Below, piece by piece: positions 6,366-13,510 of a stretch of DNA of 14,059 nucleotides. The DNA comes from CAZTLI01 sp964614375. Its GTDB lineage: Bacteria > Chloroflexota > Anaerolineae > Aggregatilineales > Phototrophicaceae. Below the pieces are notes generated by a model. The model saw only the letters and a program-made list of their open reading frames with translations. It made no database searches and was not told the DNA's origin. The translations under genes were made by a program, and so were the position numbers. The stretch covers positions 1 to 14,059 of the forward strand of contig CAZTLI010000093.1 in assembly GCA_964614375.1 (NCBI GenBank), in the 5' to 3' direction. The number at the start of each line of letters is the position of its first letter. The stretch's first letter is position 1.

Positions 6366-7571
6366 ATGCCGAACGACAAGCCTGAATTTCATATTATTGA
6401 TGATGAGGGGCCAGAATCGCTCAAACCCAAACGCAAGCGCAAACCAAAGCCAGCATCCAATAATCGCAAAATGATCATACTCACTGCGATGGCGATTATC
6501 ATCACCTTTGGGATAGGGATGCTTGTCTCAATACTGTTTTGGGCGACATCTTCGTCGATCAGCCCTACGTCCGCATCATTTGTCACCATCGCCCCCGCTG
6601 GTACGCTTCAACCGCCCAACCCGGATGCAGACATCATCGCCCCTTTGGTTTATGACGTGGCTGTGTCGCCCGATGGTCGTAATTTTGTTGTGGCTTACAG
6701 CGAAGGTGAAGGACATTCAGCCGTGCAGCTGCGTCGTTTTCGCCGTGTCGCCAGCCTCGAATCGGATGTGATTGCATTGCACACCACGAATGCCCCAATC
6801 AGCGAATTGGCCTTCAATGCAGACAGCACACTGGTCGCGGCAGGATTTGCCAGCCCCAACATCGCTGAAGTCATCGTCTGGGATGTGACGACCGCGCAGC
6901 AAGTTAGGGTCTTAGACGGGCATTTGATGGCCTTTCATCCGACTCGCCCGGAAATCGCAACTGTAAATTACGCCGGGCACATCATGCTATGGGATATTTC
7001 GACCTTTACACAAATCGCGACATTAGAGGTATCAGCAGCCAATGTTTTCACCATGACTTATTCCCCTGATGGCACGCTGTTGGCGGTGGGTTTGTATTCG
7101 GCAGAAATCCAAATGCCACAGGTCGTTATCGTGTCACTCGATAGTGGGCAGGTGATCGCCTCGTTTTCACCGAATGAGCATGGCTTGAATGATGTCGTAT
7201 TCAGCCCGGACAGTGCCAACATCGCGATTGCGATTGGGGGCTATATACAAGTCTTTGCGATCACCAGCGGGGAATCACACTTGCTTGAACTCGCAACCAG
7301 TACCGCCAGAGGTGTCGCCTATCGCCCTAATGGTCAGGCTCTGATTGGTGTTGGCGGCGCGGCATATTGGGGCGATGCCCCACGCATCGGGTTATGGCAG
7401 CTTGAGGGTGAACAACCTGTTCAAGGAAACCGTATTCAGGGGCATGACCGGGACATCTTTGAAGTTGTCTACATGCCAGACGGACAGTATTTCATTACCG
7501 TGAGTGCAGATGGCAGCGTCCGTATGTGGGATGCAAATACCTTTGAAGAGGTTTCGCGTTTACAGATTTAA
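6366..7571 (+). CDS. Membrane-anchored WD40-repeat protein
   Basis: This 401-residue protein has a short acidic then strongly basic N-terminus (KPKRKRKPKP near 20-29), one transmembrane helix (about 36-60), a Ser/Thr/Pro linker and, from about 94 to the end, a WD40/YVTN-type beta-propeller. Propeller strands are recognised by repeats such as VAVSPDGRNFVVA, LAFNADSTLVAAG with VIVWDVTT, IMLWDIST, MTYSPDGTLLAVG, VVFSPDSANIAIA, and VVYMPDGQYFITVSADGSVRMWD close to the end. The propeller should face outward. The ATG at 6366 is preceded by GAGG with a 9-base gap. It follows the kinase by about 105 bases and may be a separate unit. Its role is probably protein binding; no enzymatic motif is seen. 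Confidence 0.88.
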   Translation: MPNDKPEFHIIDDEGPESLKPKRKRKPKPASNNRKMIILTAMAIIITFGIGMLVSILFWATSSSISPTSASFVTIAPAGTLQPPNPDADIIAPLVYDVAVSPDGRNFVVAYSEGEGHSAVQLRRFRRVASLESDVIALHTTNAPISELAFNADSTLVAAGFASPNIAEVIVWDVTTAQQVRVLDGHLMAFHPTRPEIATVNYAGHIMLWDISTFTQIATLEVSAANVFTMTYSPDGTLLAVGLYSAEIQMPQVVIVSLDSGQVIASFSPNEHGLNDVVFSPDSANIAIAIGGYIQVFAITSGESHLLELATSTARGVAYRPNGQALIGVGGAAYWGDAPRIGLWQLEGEQPVQGNRIQGHDRDIFEVVYMPDGQYFITVSADGSVRMWDANTFEEVSRLQI

Positions 7572-8608
7572 CTATCAAACGCCAGCACCGAGTCAATTAC
7601 GCCGACTTGAACCGTGTCGTCACGCTGATAGCTGAGTGAGGCCGAAGCGCGGGCGACAAGGCGGGTGCCATCTTCAGCCAGTTCGAGTCCCACACGCTGG
7701 TCATGCCCATAAAATTCACGCCAGAGAATGCGCGCGTTGACCGTATTTTCGGGCGAGGCATATTCACCTGTGAGCAGCAAATTTTCAGGGCGAATCAACA
7801 ATTCGACCGCGCCGTCATGGGCTGATTGCAGCGGAACATCCCCTAACACACATACGGCAGCCATCCCATGCGCTTCGGCAGGCAGGAAATTGGCCTCGCC
7901 GACAAATGCGCCGACTTCCCGACTGACCGGATTCCGGTATAGGTGCTGTGGGCTGTCGATCTGGGCGATGTGCCCATCAAACATCACCGCCACCAAATCC
8001 GACAAGCTCAAGGCCTCTTCTTGATCGTGTGTGACAAAAATGGCGCTCATGCCCGCTTGCCGTAAGATAGTACGGACTTCGGTACGGACTTGTGCGCGCA
8101 ATGCCGTATCCAGATTGGAAAAAGGCTCGTCCAATAAAATCAGTTCGGGTTGCGGCGCTAAGGCCCGCGCCAGTGCCACACGCTGCTGCTGCCCGCCCGA
8201 CAATTCATACGGCATCCGTTTGCCGATACCGTCTAACCCGACCAGTGCCAGCATCTCTTTTACCCGCTGCGATTTATCGCGCGGTGAACCGGATAGCCCA
8301 AAGCCGATGTTATCCGCCACATTCAGATGTGGGAACAGCGCGTAATCCTGAAACACCATGCCCACGCGCCGCTTTTCGGGTGGCAAGAAGGTCGTCTTGT
8401 CGGCGACCAGCTGCTCATTGATGTAAATGTCGCCGCTGTCAGGGCGTTCAAAACCAGCGATGAGGCGCAGCGTGCTGGTCTTGCCGCAGCCACTCGGCCC
8501 TAGCATCGTCAGGAATTGCCCTGCTTGAATGTGCAAATCCACGGAATCCACAGCGAATACATCGTCAAAGGTTTTGCTGATTCCAGTACAGCGCAGGGCA
8601 TCGGTCAT
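7568..8608 (-). CDS. ABC transporter ATPase, ferric iron type (FbpC/PotA-like)
   Basis: This 346-residue ATPase powers the importer encoded upstream on the same strand. It shows the Walker A motif GPSGCGKTS (37-45), Q-loop VFQDYALFPHL (85-95), signature LSGGQ (136-140), Walker B LILLDEP (156-162) with catalytic E161, and H-loop H194 in FVTHDQEEAL. Residues from about 240 form a TOBE-like regulatory domain (LLIRPENLLL). That architecture is shared by iron, sulfate, maltose and polyamine importers; the iron assignment rests on the binding protein and permease of the operon. Its ribosome-binding site AAGGAA is 13 bases from the ATG, which is loose. It is separated from those two genes by the cupin and YwiC-like genes. 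Its stop codon overlaps that of the convergent WD40 gene. Confidence 0.93.
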   Translation of the reverse strand: MTDALRCTGISKTFDDVFAVDSVDLHIQAGQFLTMLGPSGCGKTSTLRLIAGFERPDSGDIYINEQLVADKTTFLPPEKRRVGMVFQDYALFPHLNVADNIGFGLSGSPRDKSQRVKEMLALVGLDGIGKRMPYELSGGQQQRVALARALAPQPELILLDEPFSNLDTALRAQVRTEVRTILRQAGMSAIFVTHDQEEALSLSDLVAVMFDGHIAQIDSPQHLYRNPVSREVGAFVGEANFLPAEAHGMAAVCVLGDVPLQSAHDGAVELLIRPENLLLTGEYASPENTVNARILWREFYGHDQRVGLELAEDGTRLVARASASLSYQRDDTVQVGVIDSVLAFDS

Positions 8609-8648
8609 AATATCGGGTGTGTTCCTTCACATCTATATACAAAACAGA

Positions 8649-8660
8649 CGACGCGCGTCG
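8649..8660. repeat. 12-bp GC-rich palindrome upstream of the ATPase gene
   Basis: CGACGCGCGTCG is a perfect palindrome in the 85-base gap between the YwiC-like and ATPase genes. On the minus strand it is followed by TCTGTTTTGT. It could lower readthrough into the ATPase gene, but the stem is short and a terminator call is not justified. Confidence 0.35.
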
Positions 8661-8693
8661 CCCGCTGCCATTTTGCACGCGCACGAGTTGGTT

Positions 8694-9512
8694 TTACAGG
8701 TGGAACTGATACCCCACTGCCGCTAGCACGACAACCATCAGACCAAACACAATCTCCCGGAAGCCAAGGGTTGTCGCTTTGGTCGGGCGACGGAAACGCG
8801 ATACGCCATGCCCCGCGCGCACGAGCAAGATGCCCGCAGCCGCCACAACCAGCCAGGGGGAAAAACCGGCAATTGTGAGTATGATGAGGACAATCAAAGC
8901 AGCGCCGTGGGCGATCATAGCTGGCACACCGCTGGCGGGTTTGCCCTTTTCCAGCAGCAAACGCGCCCGCACATACAAAATAGAAGGGATCGCGCGTGCG
9001 ACGACGATAATCCACAGTGCCAGCGCCATCGAAGCTGCCCAACCACCGGCCAGCGCAATCGCCGTTGCATACCCACCCAGCGCGCCCGCCCCCGCGAGTT
9101 CGGGCAGCAATGCGCGACTGTCACTGCGGACATCGTAGACCAGTTGCACCACCATAAACGGCAGCGCCACACCTAATGGTATCAACACACGAAAATCATG
9201 AGATATGAATATACCAATCAAACCGACTAACGCAATAAGGGCATAAATCCCCACAAAGCGCAGTGCCAGGTTTGTCCGTCTGTACCATCTACCGCGCCGT
9301 AAGTCCATGAGCGTGATTTTGAGCGGCTGGCGCATGAGAAACGTCCCCAGCGCAATCAACACCAGCCACCACCCAACCCGTGACGACGCGACCAGATGCC
9401 CCAACAGCAGCGGTTCAAACACAAATCCCCAACCGCCATGTTCAGCGGGCAGTGCCACAGCGCGCACGCCTACACCCGGTTTTGGAGGTGATTGGGCTGC
9501 CCTTGTATCCAT
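8694..9512 (-). CDS. YwiC-like polytopic membrane protein
   Basis: This 272-residue hydrophobic protein has roughly eight or nine membrane segments. The N-terminal signature LPAEHGGWGFVFEPLLLG (21-38), followed by FLMRQPLK (58-65), is typical of the YwiC-like family. The family function is unknown; in Bacillus a member lies near nitrate-respiration genes. Here it follows the cupin with only 3 bases between the cupin TAG and this ATG, so it is translationally coupled. No good Shine-Dalgarno is visible. A later segment, VYDVRSDSRALLPELAG, has the charged cytoplasmic-loop character seen in UbiA-like proteins, but I do not claim that activity. Its place between permease and ATPase suggests a role tied to the transported metal or to redox. 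Confidence 0.8.
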   Translation of the reverse strand: MDTRAAQSPPKPGVGVRAVALPAEHGGWGFVFEPLLLGHLVASSRVGWWLVLIALGTFLMRQPLKITLMDLRRGRWYRRTNLALRFVGIYALIALVGLIGIFISHDFRVLIPLGVALPFMVVQLVYDVRSDSRALLPELAGAGALGGYATAIALAGGWAASMALALWIIVVARAIPSILYVRARLLLEKGKPASGVPAMIAHGAALIVLIILTIAGFSPWLVVAAAGILLVRAGHGVSRFRRPTKATTLGFREIVFGLMVVVLAAVGYQFHL

Positions 9513-9515
9513 CAG

Positions 9516-9830
9516 CTAATTCTTGAGCATCAGCAACACCATTGCCAGCGGCGTCTTCGCCTGAATACTGTGCGGCAAATGGGCGGGCATGTGTATCCAT
9601 GTGCCAGCCTGCCCCTCAAACGTATCATCGCCGAGTGTGATATGCGCTTCACCAAGCAAGATGTGAATGATAGCGGGCATAGATGCGGTGTGTTCGGACA
9701 ATTCTTCACCAGCGGCAAACCCGAACAACACCACTTTCACTGTGTCATCCGAATAGACCGTGCGGCTCAGAATCCCATCTGCGGGAACGTCATCTGGATT
9801 AGCGATGTTGGGAAGATGTGTGTATCGCAT
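9516..9830 (-). CDS. Small single-domain cupin
   Basis: This 104-residue protein is one cupin barrel. Motif 1 is GEELSEHTASMPAIIHILLGEA (41-62) and motif 2 is GTWIHMPAHLPHSI (76-89). Only H47, H84 and H87 are candidate metal ligands; the usual HxH pair and Glu of motif 1 are not intact (H47 is followed by TAS), so metal binding may be altered or lost. The ATG lies 9 bases after the permease stop with AGGG about 8 bases before it, and its TAG lies 3 bases before the next ATG, placing it firmly in the iron-importer operon. Possible roles are metal or ligand sensing. The specific function is unknown. Confidence 0.8.
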   Translation of the reverse strand: MRYTHLPNIANPDDVPADGILSRTVYSDDTVKVVLFGFAAGEELSEHTASMPAIIHILLGEAHITLGDDTFEGQAGTWIHMPAHLPHSIQAKTPLAMVLLMLKN

Positions 9831-9839
9831 GAGTTAACC

Positions 9840-11492
9840 CTAAAGGCTAATTTCCTTGTCACGCCATAATATAACCAATAGCAGCAGCGCCGACACCAGC
9901 ATCAGCATCAATCCGGGCTGGGCAATTTGCCCCATCGAGCCTTCGGTATAGGCCGTCCAGATACGGGTAGCGAAGGTGCGAAAACCAATGGGCGACAAGA
10001 TGAGCGTGGTGGGCAATTCTTTCATCACGTTCAAAAACACCAGTGCCCCGCCCGCCACAACGCCTGTCCATACCAGCGGCAGTGTCACCCGGCGTATCAC
10101 CTGCCATTGATTCAACCCCAGGCTGCGCGCAGCCTCTTCGATACGCGGGTTGATTTGTGTCAGTGCGCTGCGGGTCGTGCCAACACTATACGCCAGATAG
10201 CGCGTCGAATAACCTAGAATAAGGAGTGGGAATGTCTGGTAAAAATCAAGCGCATAATGCGTGGCGAAGAACACCAGCGCCAGCGCCACGACGATACCCG
10301 GCAGTACATAGCTAAGATACGTCACATTCGCCAGCCAATGATTAACGCGCGAGACAGACCGCGCCGCCAGGATGGCTAACGGTATCGCGACGACTGCCAC
10401 AACAATCGCGGTCAGACCACTAACCCCCACCGTACTACTGGTCAAAATGTCAATGTCGATAGAGAGGCTATAGGTCGTGCTGCGTTGTAACAACCATGAA
10501 AGCAGCACCATCACCGGAATGATAACGCCAATCGCTACCAGCGCCCCGCAAAACACCAGCGCGGGCACTTTCCAGCGGCGGAGGCGCATTTGCCGTGGAC
10601 GACGCGATGTGCCCGTGCCAATGCGGAAGTTATGAGTAGCAGCCGCACGTCGTTCCATCACCAGCAGGAAAAGGGTCAGCACCACCAGCGCCAGCGCCAG
10701 TATGACCGCCCGATCCCGGTTGAATGAACTGGTATATTGCAAATAAATCGCCCGCGTGAACGCATTGTAGCGCATCATCGCCACCGCACCGAAATCGCTC
10801 AGGGTATAGAGAGCCGTCAACAATGCGCCTGCTGCCAGCGCCGGGCGTAGCTGCGGCAGAATCACCCGCCAGAATACCTGTCTGCGTCTGAGACCAAGAC
10901 TGCGCGCCGCTTCTTCTAATGCAGGATCCATTTTGAGCAGTGCCGCCCGCACAGGCAGCACAACATACGGATAGGTTGCCAGAGTGATGACCAGCGCCGC
11001 TCCAAATAAGCCATAAATTGAAGGCAGGCGATTGATGCCAAGCGGTTCAAGCATCGTTTGCAATATCCCGCGCGGGCCAAATGCCGCAATCATGGTCACT
11101 GCGCCCAAATATGATGGAATCACCATCGGCAGCAGACCGACAACGAGCCAGAAGCGTCGCAAAGGCAAATCAGTGCGGGCTGTCAACCAGGCAAACGGCA
11201 CGCCGACTGCCATAGCACTCACCGTCACAACGCCCATTAACACAATGCTGTTTGCCATGATTTCGAGTGTGCGTTCGCGCAGCAAGTAGTCGATGCCTTC
11301 TTGCCCGGTGCTCAGGGCTTGAATAAACAAATAGGCAATCGGCAGCAGCGACAATCCGGCAATAATCAGCCCGATTAATTGCAGCAGCGGCAGGCGTCTA
11401 CGTGGAATCGACCAGCCCGGTCTATTGTAAAGCCGGGGGAAGGCGTTAGGGATCGTGATGGTGCGAAACGATTCTATTCGGGATTTCTGCAT
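9840..11492 (-). CDS. ABC transporter permease, ferric iron type (FbpB-like, two fused domains)
   Basis: This 550-residue inner-membrane protein contains two binding-protein-dependent permease domains fused in one chain, as in FbpB/SfuB. The cytoplasmic EAA loops that contact the ATPase are EEAARSLGLRRRQVFWRVILP (193-213) and EEAARSLGLNQWQVIRRVTLP (452-472). About twelve hydrophobic segments are seen. The start at 11492 has only a modest upstream match (GAAGTGA). The gene follows the binding-protein gene by 73 bases, a gap that contains a stable hairpin. The partners are the binding protein and the ATPase of this operon. Confidence 0.93.
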   Translation of the reverse strand: MQKSRIESFRTITIPNAFPRLYNRPGWSIPRRRLPLLQLIGLIIAGLSLLPIAYLFIQALSTGQEGIDYLLRERTLEIMANSIVLMGVVTVSAMAVGVPFAWLTARTDLPLRRFWLVVGLLPMVIPSYLGAVTMIAAFGPRGILQTMLEPLGINRLPSIYGLFGAALVITLATYPYVVLPVRAALLKMDPALEEAARSLGLRRRQVFWRVILPQLRPALAAGALLTALYTLSDFGAVAMMRYNAFTRAIYLQYTSSFNRDRAVILALALVVLTLFLLVMERRAAATHNFRIGTGTSRRPRQMRLRRWKVPALVFCGALVAIGVIIPVMVLLSWLLQRSTTYSLSIDIDILTSSTVGVSGLTAIVVAVVAIPLAILAARSVSRVNHWLANVTYLSYVLPGIVVALALVFFATHYALDFYQTFPLLILGYSTRYLAYSVGTTRSALTQINPRIEEAARSLGLNQWQVIRRVTLPLVWTGVVAGGALVFLNVMKELPTTLILSPIGFRTFATRIWTAYTEGSMGQIAQPGLMLMLVSALLLLVILWRDKEISL

Positions 11493-11512
11493 GGGTCACT
11501 TCTATCAAATTG

Positions 11513-11547
11513 TGAACCGGGATAGGCTTGCAGACCATCCCGGCTCA
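11513..11547 (-). other. Intercistronic stem-loop between binding-protein and permease genes
   Basis: On the minus strand TGAGCCGGGAT pairs with ATCCCGGTTCA in an 11-bp stem (one G-U) around a 13-base loop. No T-run follows, so it is more likely a partial attenuator or an RNA 3'-end stabiliser that raises binding-protein expression over the permease, as is common in importer operons. Confidence 0.6.
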
Positions 11548-11565
11548 TGCTACTAAATACGTAAA

Positions 11566-12585
11566 TTAGCCATCAAGGGCGCCGGAGTCTTCAATCATCT
11601 CCAGCGTACCTTGCAAATCGTCCAGATTAGTCAGATCGATGTCGGGCGCTTCGATGCTCTCCAGCGGCGGCAGGTCAACATTCACAGGCACACCGGTGAC
11701 CAACGGATACTCAAACGTCGCTTCAGCGAAATAGGTCTGCGCGTCTGTACCCAGTAGATAGAGCAGTAACCGCTGTGCCAGACCTTGCTGTGTTGAACTC
11801 GCCACCACTGCGCCGCCCGCGACGTTAATGAGCGCGCCGGGGTCGCCACCGGGGAAGAAGTGCAGCGCAACCGGGGCCGCCGGGTCTTCGGCAAGGAAGC
11901 GGAAAATATAATAGTGGTTGACCAGTCCTACGACCACTTCACCGTCAATCACGGCTTGTACGACCTGTGTGTTGCCTTCATAGGTCTGTGGGTTATTAGC
12001 GACAATGCCTTCCAGCCATGCGCGGGTGGCATCATCGCCGACGAGCACGCGCATCGCCGTCACATTGGCCTGAAATGAGCCATTCGTAGGCGCCCAACCA
12101 ACCAACCCATTCCAATCAGACCCCGTAAGGTCGAATATCGAATCGGGCAGTTGCAGACCCATTTCTTCAAGCAGTACCGGATTATAGACAAGCACGCGGG
12201 CACGACCACTAATCCCGACCCACAGGCCATCGGGTGAACGGAAGGGCGCGGGCACACGTTCCAAGACATCGTTTGGCAGCGGCGCGAGCAGTCCCGCGTT
12301 GGCAACCGCGCCCAGCGCACCAGCATCCTGCGCGATGAAAACATCTGCCGGGCTGTTTGCACCCTCTTCCAGAATGAGGTTCGCCATTTCCGCCGTAGAC
12401 CCATACCGCACGTCAACACGCACACCGGTGTCGGCGGTAAAACGATCCAGTATGGGCTGAATCAGGCTTTCTGTACGCCCTGAGTAAACGGTAAGCGCCT
12501 CACCATCTTGCGCCGCGACCGGCATCAGCGCCACTGTCAGTGCCACAAACACTAAAGCTACAACCATAAAACGTGATAAACGCAT
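11566..12585 (-). CDS. Ferric-iron-type periplasmic/extracytoplasmic substrate-binding protein (FbpA/FutA-like)
   Basis: This 339-residue protein begins with a signal peptide (basic MRLSR, hydrophobic 7-22, cleavage likely after the VAA at 23-25). It has no lipobox Cys. The mature part follows the type 2 periplasmic-binding fold: LTVYSGRTESL near 31-41, PADVFIAQDAG (79-89), GWAPTNGSFQ (163-172) and, most tellingly, VNHYYIFRF (222-230), whose adjacent tyrosines Y225/Y226 correspond to the iron-binding YY of FbpA. The His that FbpA and FutA carry after the first strand appears to be Thr here (YSGRT). It is the first gene of the operon, with GGAG 10 bases before the ATG inside a small hairpin. 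Ferric iron is the best guess; another oxyanion or metal complex is possible. Confidence 0.9.
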   Translation of the reverse strand: MRLSRFMVVALVFVALTVALMPVAAQDGEALTVYSGRTESLIQPILDRFTADTGVRVDVRYGSTAEMANLILEEGANSPADVFIAQDAGALGAVANAGLLAPLPNDVLERVPAPFRSPDGLWVGISGRARVLVYNPVLLEEMGLQLPDSIFDLTGSDWNGLVGWAPTNGSFQANVTAMRVLVGDDATRAWLEGIVANNPQTYEGNTQVVQAVIDGEVVVGLVNHYYIFRFLAEDPAAPVALHFFPGGDPGALINVAGGAVVASSTQQGLAQRLLLYLLGTDAQTYFAEATFEYPLVTGVPVNVDLPPLESIEAPDIDLTNLDDLQGTLEMIEDSGALDG

Positions 12586-12589
12586 GTAT

Positions 12590-12610
12590 ATACAACTCCT
12601 TTAGTTGCAT
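12590..12610 (-). promoter_or_regulatory. Hairpin carrying the Shine-Dalgarno of the binding-protein gene
   Basis: On the minus strand ATGCAACT pairs with AGTTGTAT (8 bp, one G-U) around the loop AAAGG. The Shine-Dalgarno AAAGGAG occupies the loop and the first stem bases, 10 bases before the ATG. The structure could limit or present the site; the fold is seen, control is inferred. Confidence 0.45.
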
Positions 12611-12650
12611 AAAGCGATGATCCATATTAGGATTCGCCGTAAGGTATATA

Positions 12651-12715
12651 GTGTTCAGCAAATCAATCTCTGTCCGTGTGGATGCCAATCCTGACAGGGA
12701 TGGGGTGCTGAACAC
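12651..12715 (-). promoter_or_regulatory. Large hairpin in the leader of the iron-importer operon
   Basis: GTGTTCAGCA (12651-12660) and TGCTGAACAC (12706-12715) form a perfect 10-bp stem. Nested inside are an 8-bp stem (12667-12674 with 12693-12700) and a 4-bp GGAT/ATCC stem. On the minus strand the middle stem has one C-A mismatch; on the plus strand that pair is a G-U. It begins about 65 bases upstream of the binding-protein ATG. It matches no riboswitch class I recognise. Confidence 0.5.
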
Positions 12716-12738
12716 TTCTTTTGTATCAAACACAACGA

Positions 12739-12769
12739 TATATATCCACGCTTGTGGTAAATCTCACAA
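12739..12769 (-). promoter_or_regulatory. Candidate promoter of the iron-importer operon
   Basis: On the minus strand TTGTGA (12769-12764) is followed by TATATA (12744-12739) at 19 bp, or GATATA at 17 bp. The spacer contains the dyad CCACAAGCGTGG. This would give a leader of about 145 bases that includes both hairpins described for the leader. The match is moderate. Confidence 0.3.
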
Positions 12770-12918
12770 TTTGGCACATGAACAGACTAAAATTAAACGG
12801 GGCACGTTTGAGGTTTACAATGCTGTAGGCCTAAATTTGTGCGCGGTTAAACCGATTTTTCACTGCCGAATCGCTAAGCCGCGGTGTCTGCAACCTGTTT
12901 CCAGTCCAAGCGTATACA

Positions 12919-12956
12919 AGGATAGCGATAGAACCCCTAAGAACAGGGGGTATCCT
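12919..12956. repeat. Bulged inverted repeat just upstream of the E2 promoter
   Basis: AGGATA (12919-12924) pairs with TATCCT (12951-12956), and inside it ACCCCT (12933-12938) pairs with AGGGG (12945-12949). It ends about 9 bp before the candidate -35, a suitable place for a regulator site. The left arm carries an 8-base bulge. Confidence 0.4.
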
Positions 12957-12964
12957 CTGGACAC

Positions 12965-12991
12965 TTGGCAGGTTTCGACATAGAGTATAAT
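12965..12991 (+). promoter_or_regulatory. Candidate promoter of the E2-JAB operon
   Basis: A perfect TATAAT lies at 12986-12991 with TTGGCA at 12965-12970. The 15-bp spacing is short, so the -35 may be weak or regulator-assisted. Transcription would start near 12998, about 33 bases before the ATG. Confidence 0.4.
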
Positions 12992-13030
12992 CAGACCTAC
13001 GTAAGAGGGTGTTTTGGAGGATGTCCACAC

Positions 13031-13504
13031 ATGGCAGCATGGTGGGGAACAAAACGCAATGTATCGCCACGCCTTGTCTGGGAAGTTGAAGCAATGCGGG
13101 CAACATTTGGGACCACATTCAAACTGGTGGTGCCCCAATTTAACACTTTATTGTTCTGGGAAGGTGTGGTGGAAATCAACATGAGTGTGGTGAAATCCAC
13201 CTATCACACATTGAAGATTCTGTATCCTAAAGAGTATCCCAACCGACCCGCAGAAGCCTATGTCCTAAAGCCACGCATCTACAGCGAAAAGCACCAGTAT
13301 GAAGATGGGCAACTGTGCTTGTTTAACCCAAAGGATGGCGCACAATACGGCTGGAATCCCAGCAAGTCCACTGCCGTCACCGTCACAGGATGGGCCGTAC
13401 AGTGGCTCTATGCCTACTATACATGGCGCGCGACAGGTGACTGGCCCGGTATCGAGGAACGGATTAACCCCAACACCCCACTGCCGCCACGCCGCCGGAG
13501 GTAA
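13031..13504 (+). CDS. Bacterial E2 (ubiquitin-conjugating-like) protein
   Basis: This 157-residue protein has the UBC fold signature. The strand-turn YHTLKILYPKEYPNRPAEAY (58-77) matches the E2 YPxxYPxxPP region. KHQYEDGQLCLF (87-98) supplies the HxxxDGxLCL motif with the presumed thioester-forming Cys96 and H88. W108 of GWNPSKST and the helix ending in WLYAYYTWRATGDWPG (125-140) fit prokaryotic E2 families, where tG-x-W closes the domain. E2 proteins accept a ubiquitin-like protein from an E1 and pass it to a target. The start at 13031 is set by GGAGG (13016-13020) with a 10-base gap; the open frame upstream lacks this. The C-terminus is Pro/Arg-rich, ending RRRR, and its last codons hold the Shine-Dalgarno of the next gene. 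No E1 is fused, unlike CBASS Cap2. Activity is not shown. Confidence 0.88.
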   Translation: MAAWWGTKRNVSPRLVWEVEAMRATFGTTFKLVVPQFNTLLFWEGVVEINMSVVKSTYHTLKILYPKEYPNRPAEAYVLKPRIYSEKHQYEDGQLCLFNPKDGAQYGWNPSKSTAVTVTGWAVQWLYAYYTWRATGDWPGIEERINPNTPLPPRRRR

Positions 13505-13510
13505 GTTACA

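Larger units (their letters stand above)
12586..13030. other. Divergent intergenic region between iron-importer and E2-JAB operons
   Basis: No convincing gene is present on either strand. The left part is the importer leader and promoter (12586-12769). The middle, AT-rich part (about 12770-12910) shows nothing I can name. The right part holds a hairpin (12919-12956), the E2 promoter and its ribosome-binding site. In particular no small ubiquitin-like protein ending in Gly-Gly is encoded upstream of the E2 gene. Confidence 0.65.

Noticed and set aside
8649..8660. A terminator between the YwiC-like and ATPase genes
   Set aside because: The 12-bp palindrome leaves only about a 4-bp stem once folded and the T-rich tail is interrupted; stopping here would also cut the ATPase from its operon.
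12586..12750. A known riboswitch class in the importer leader
   Set aside because: The conserved loops of TPP, cobalamin, molybdenum-cofactor or manganese riboswitches were not found; only stems are evident.
12651..12983. A 110-codon plus-strand frame upstream of the E2 gene, considered as a missing ubiquitin-like protein
   Set aside because: It has no beta-grasp pattern or Gly-rich tail, it begins inside the leader hairpin without a ribosome-binding site, and it runs over the E2 promoter.
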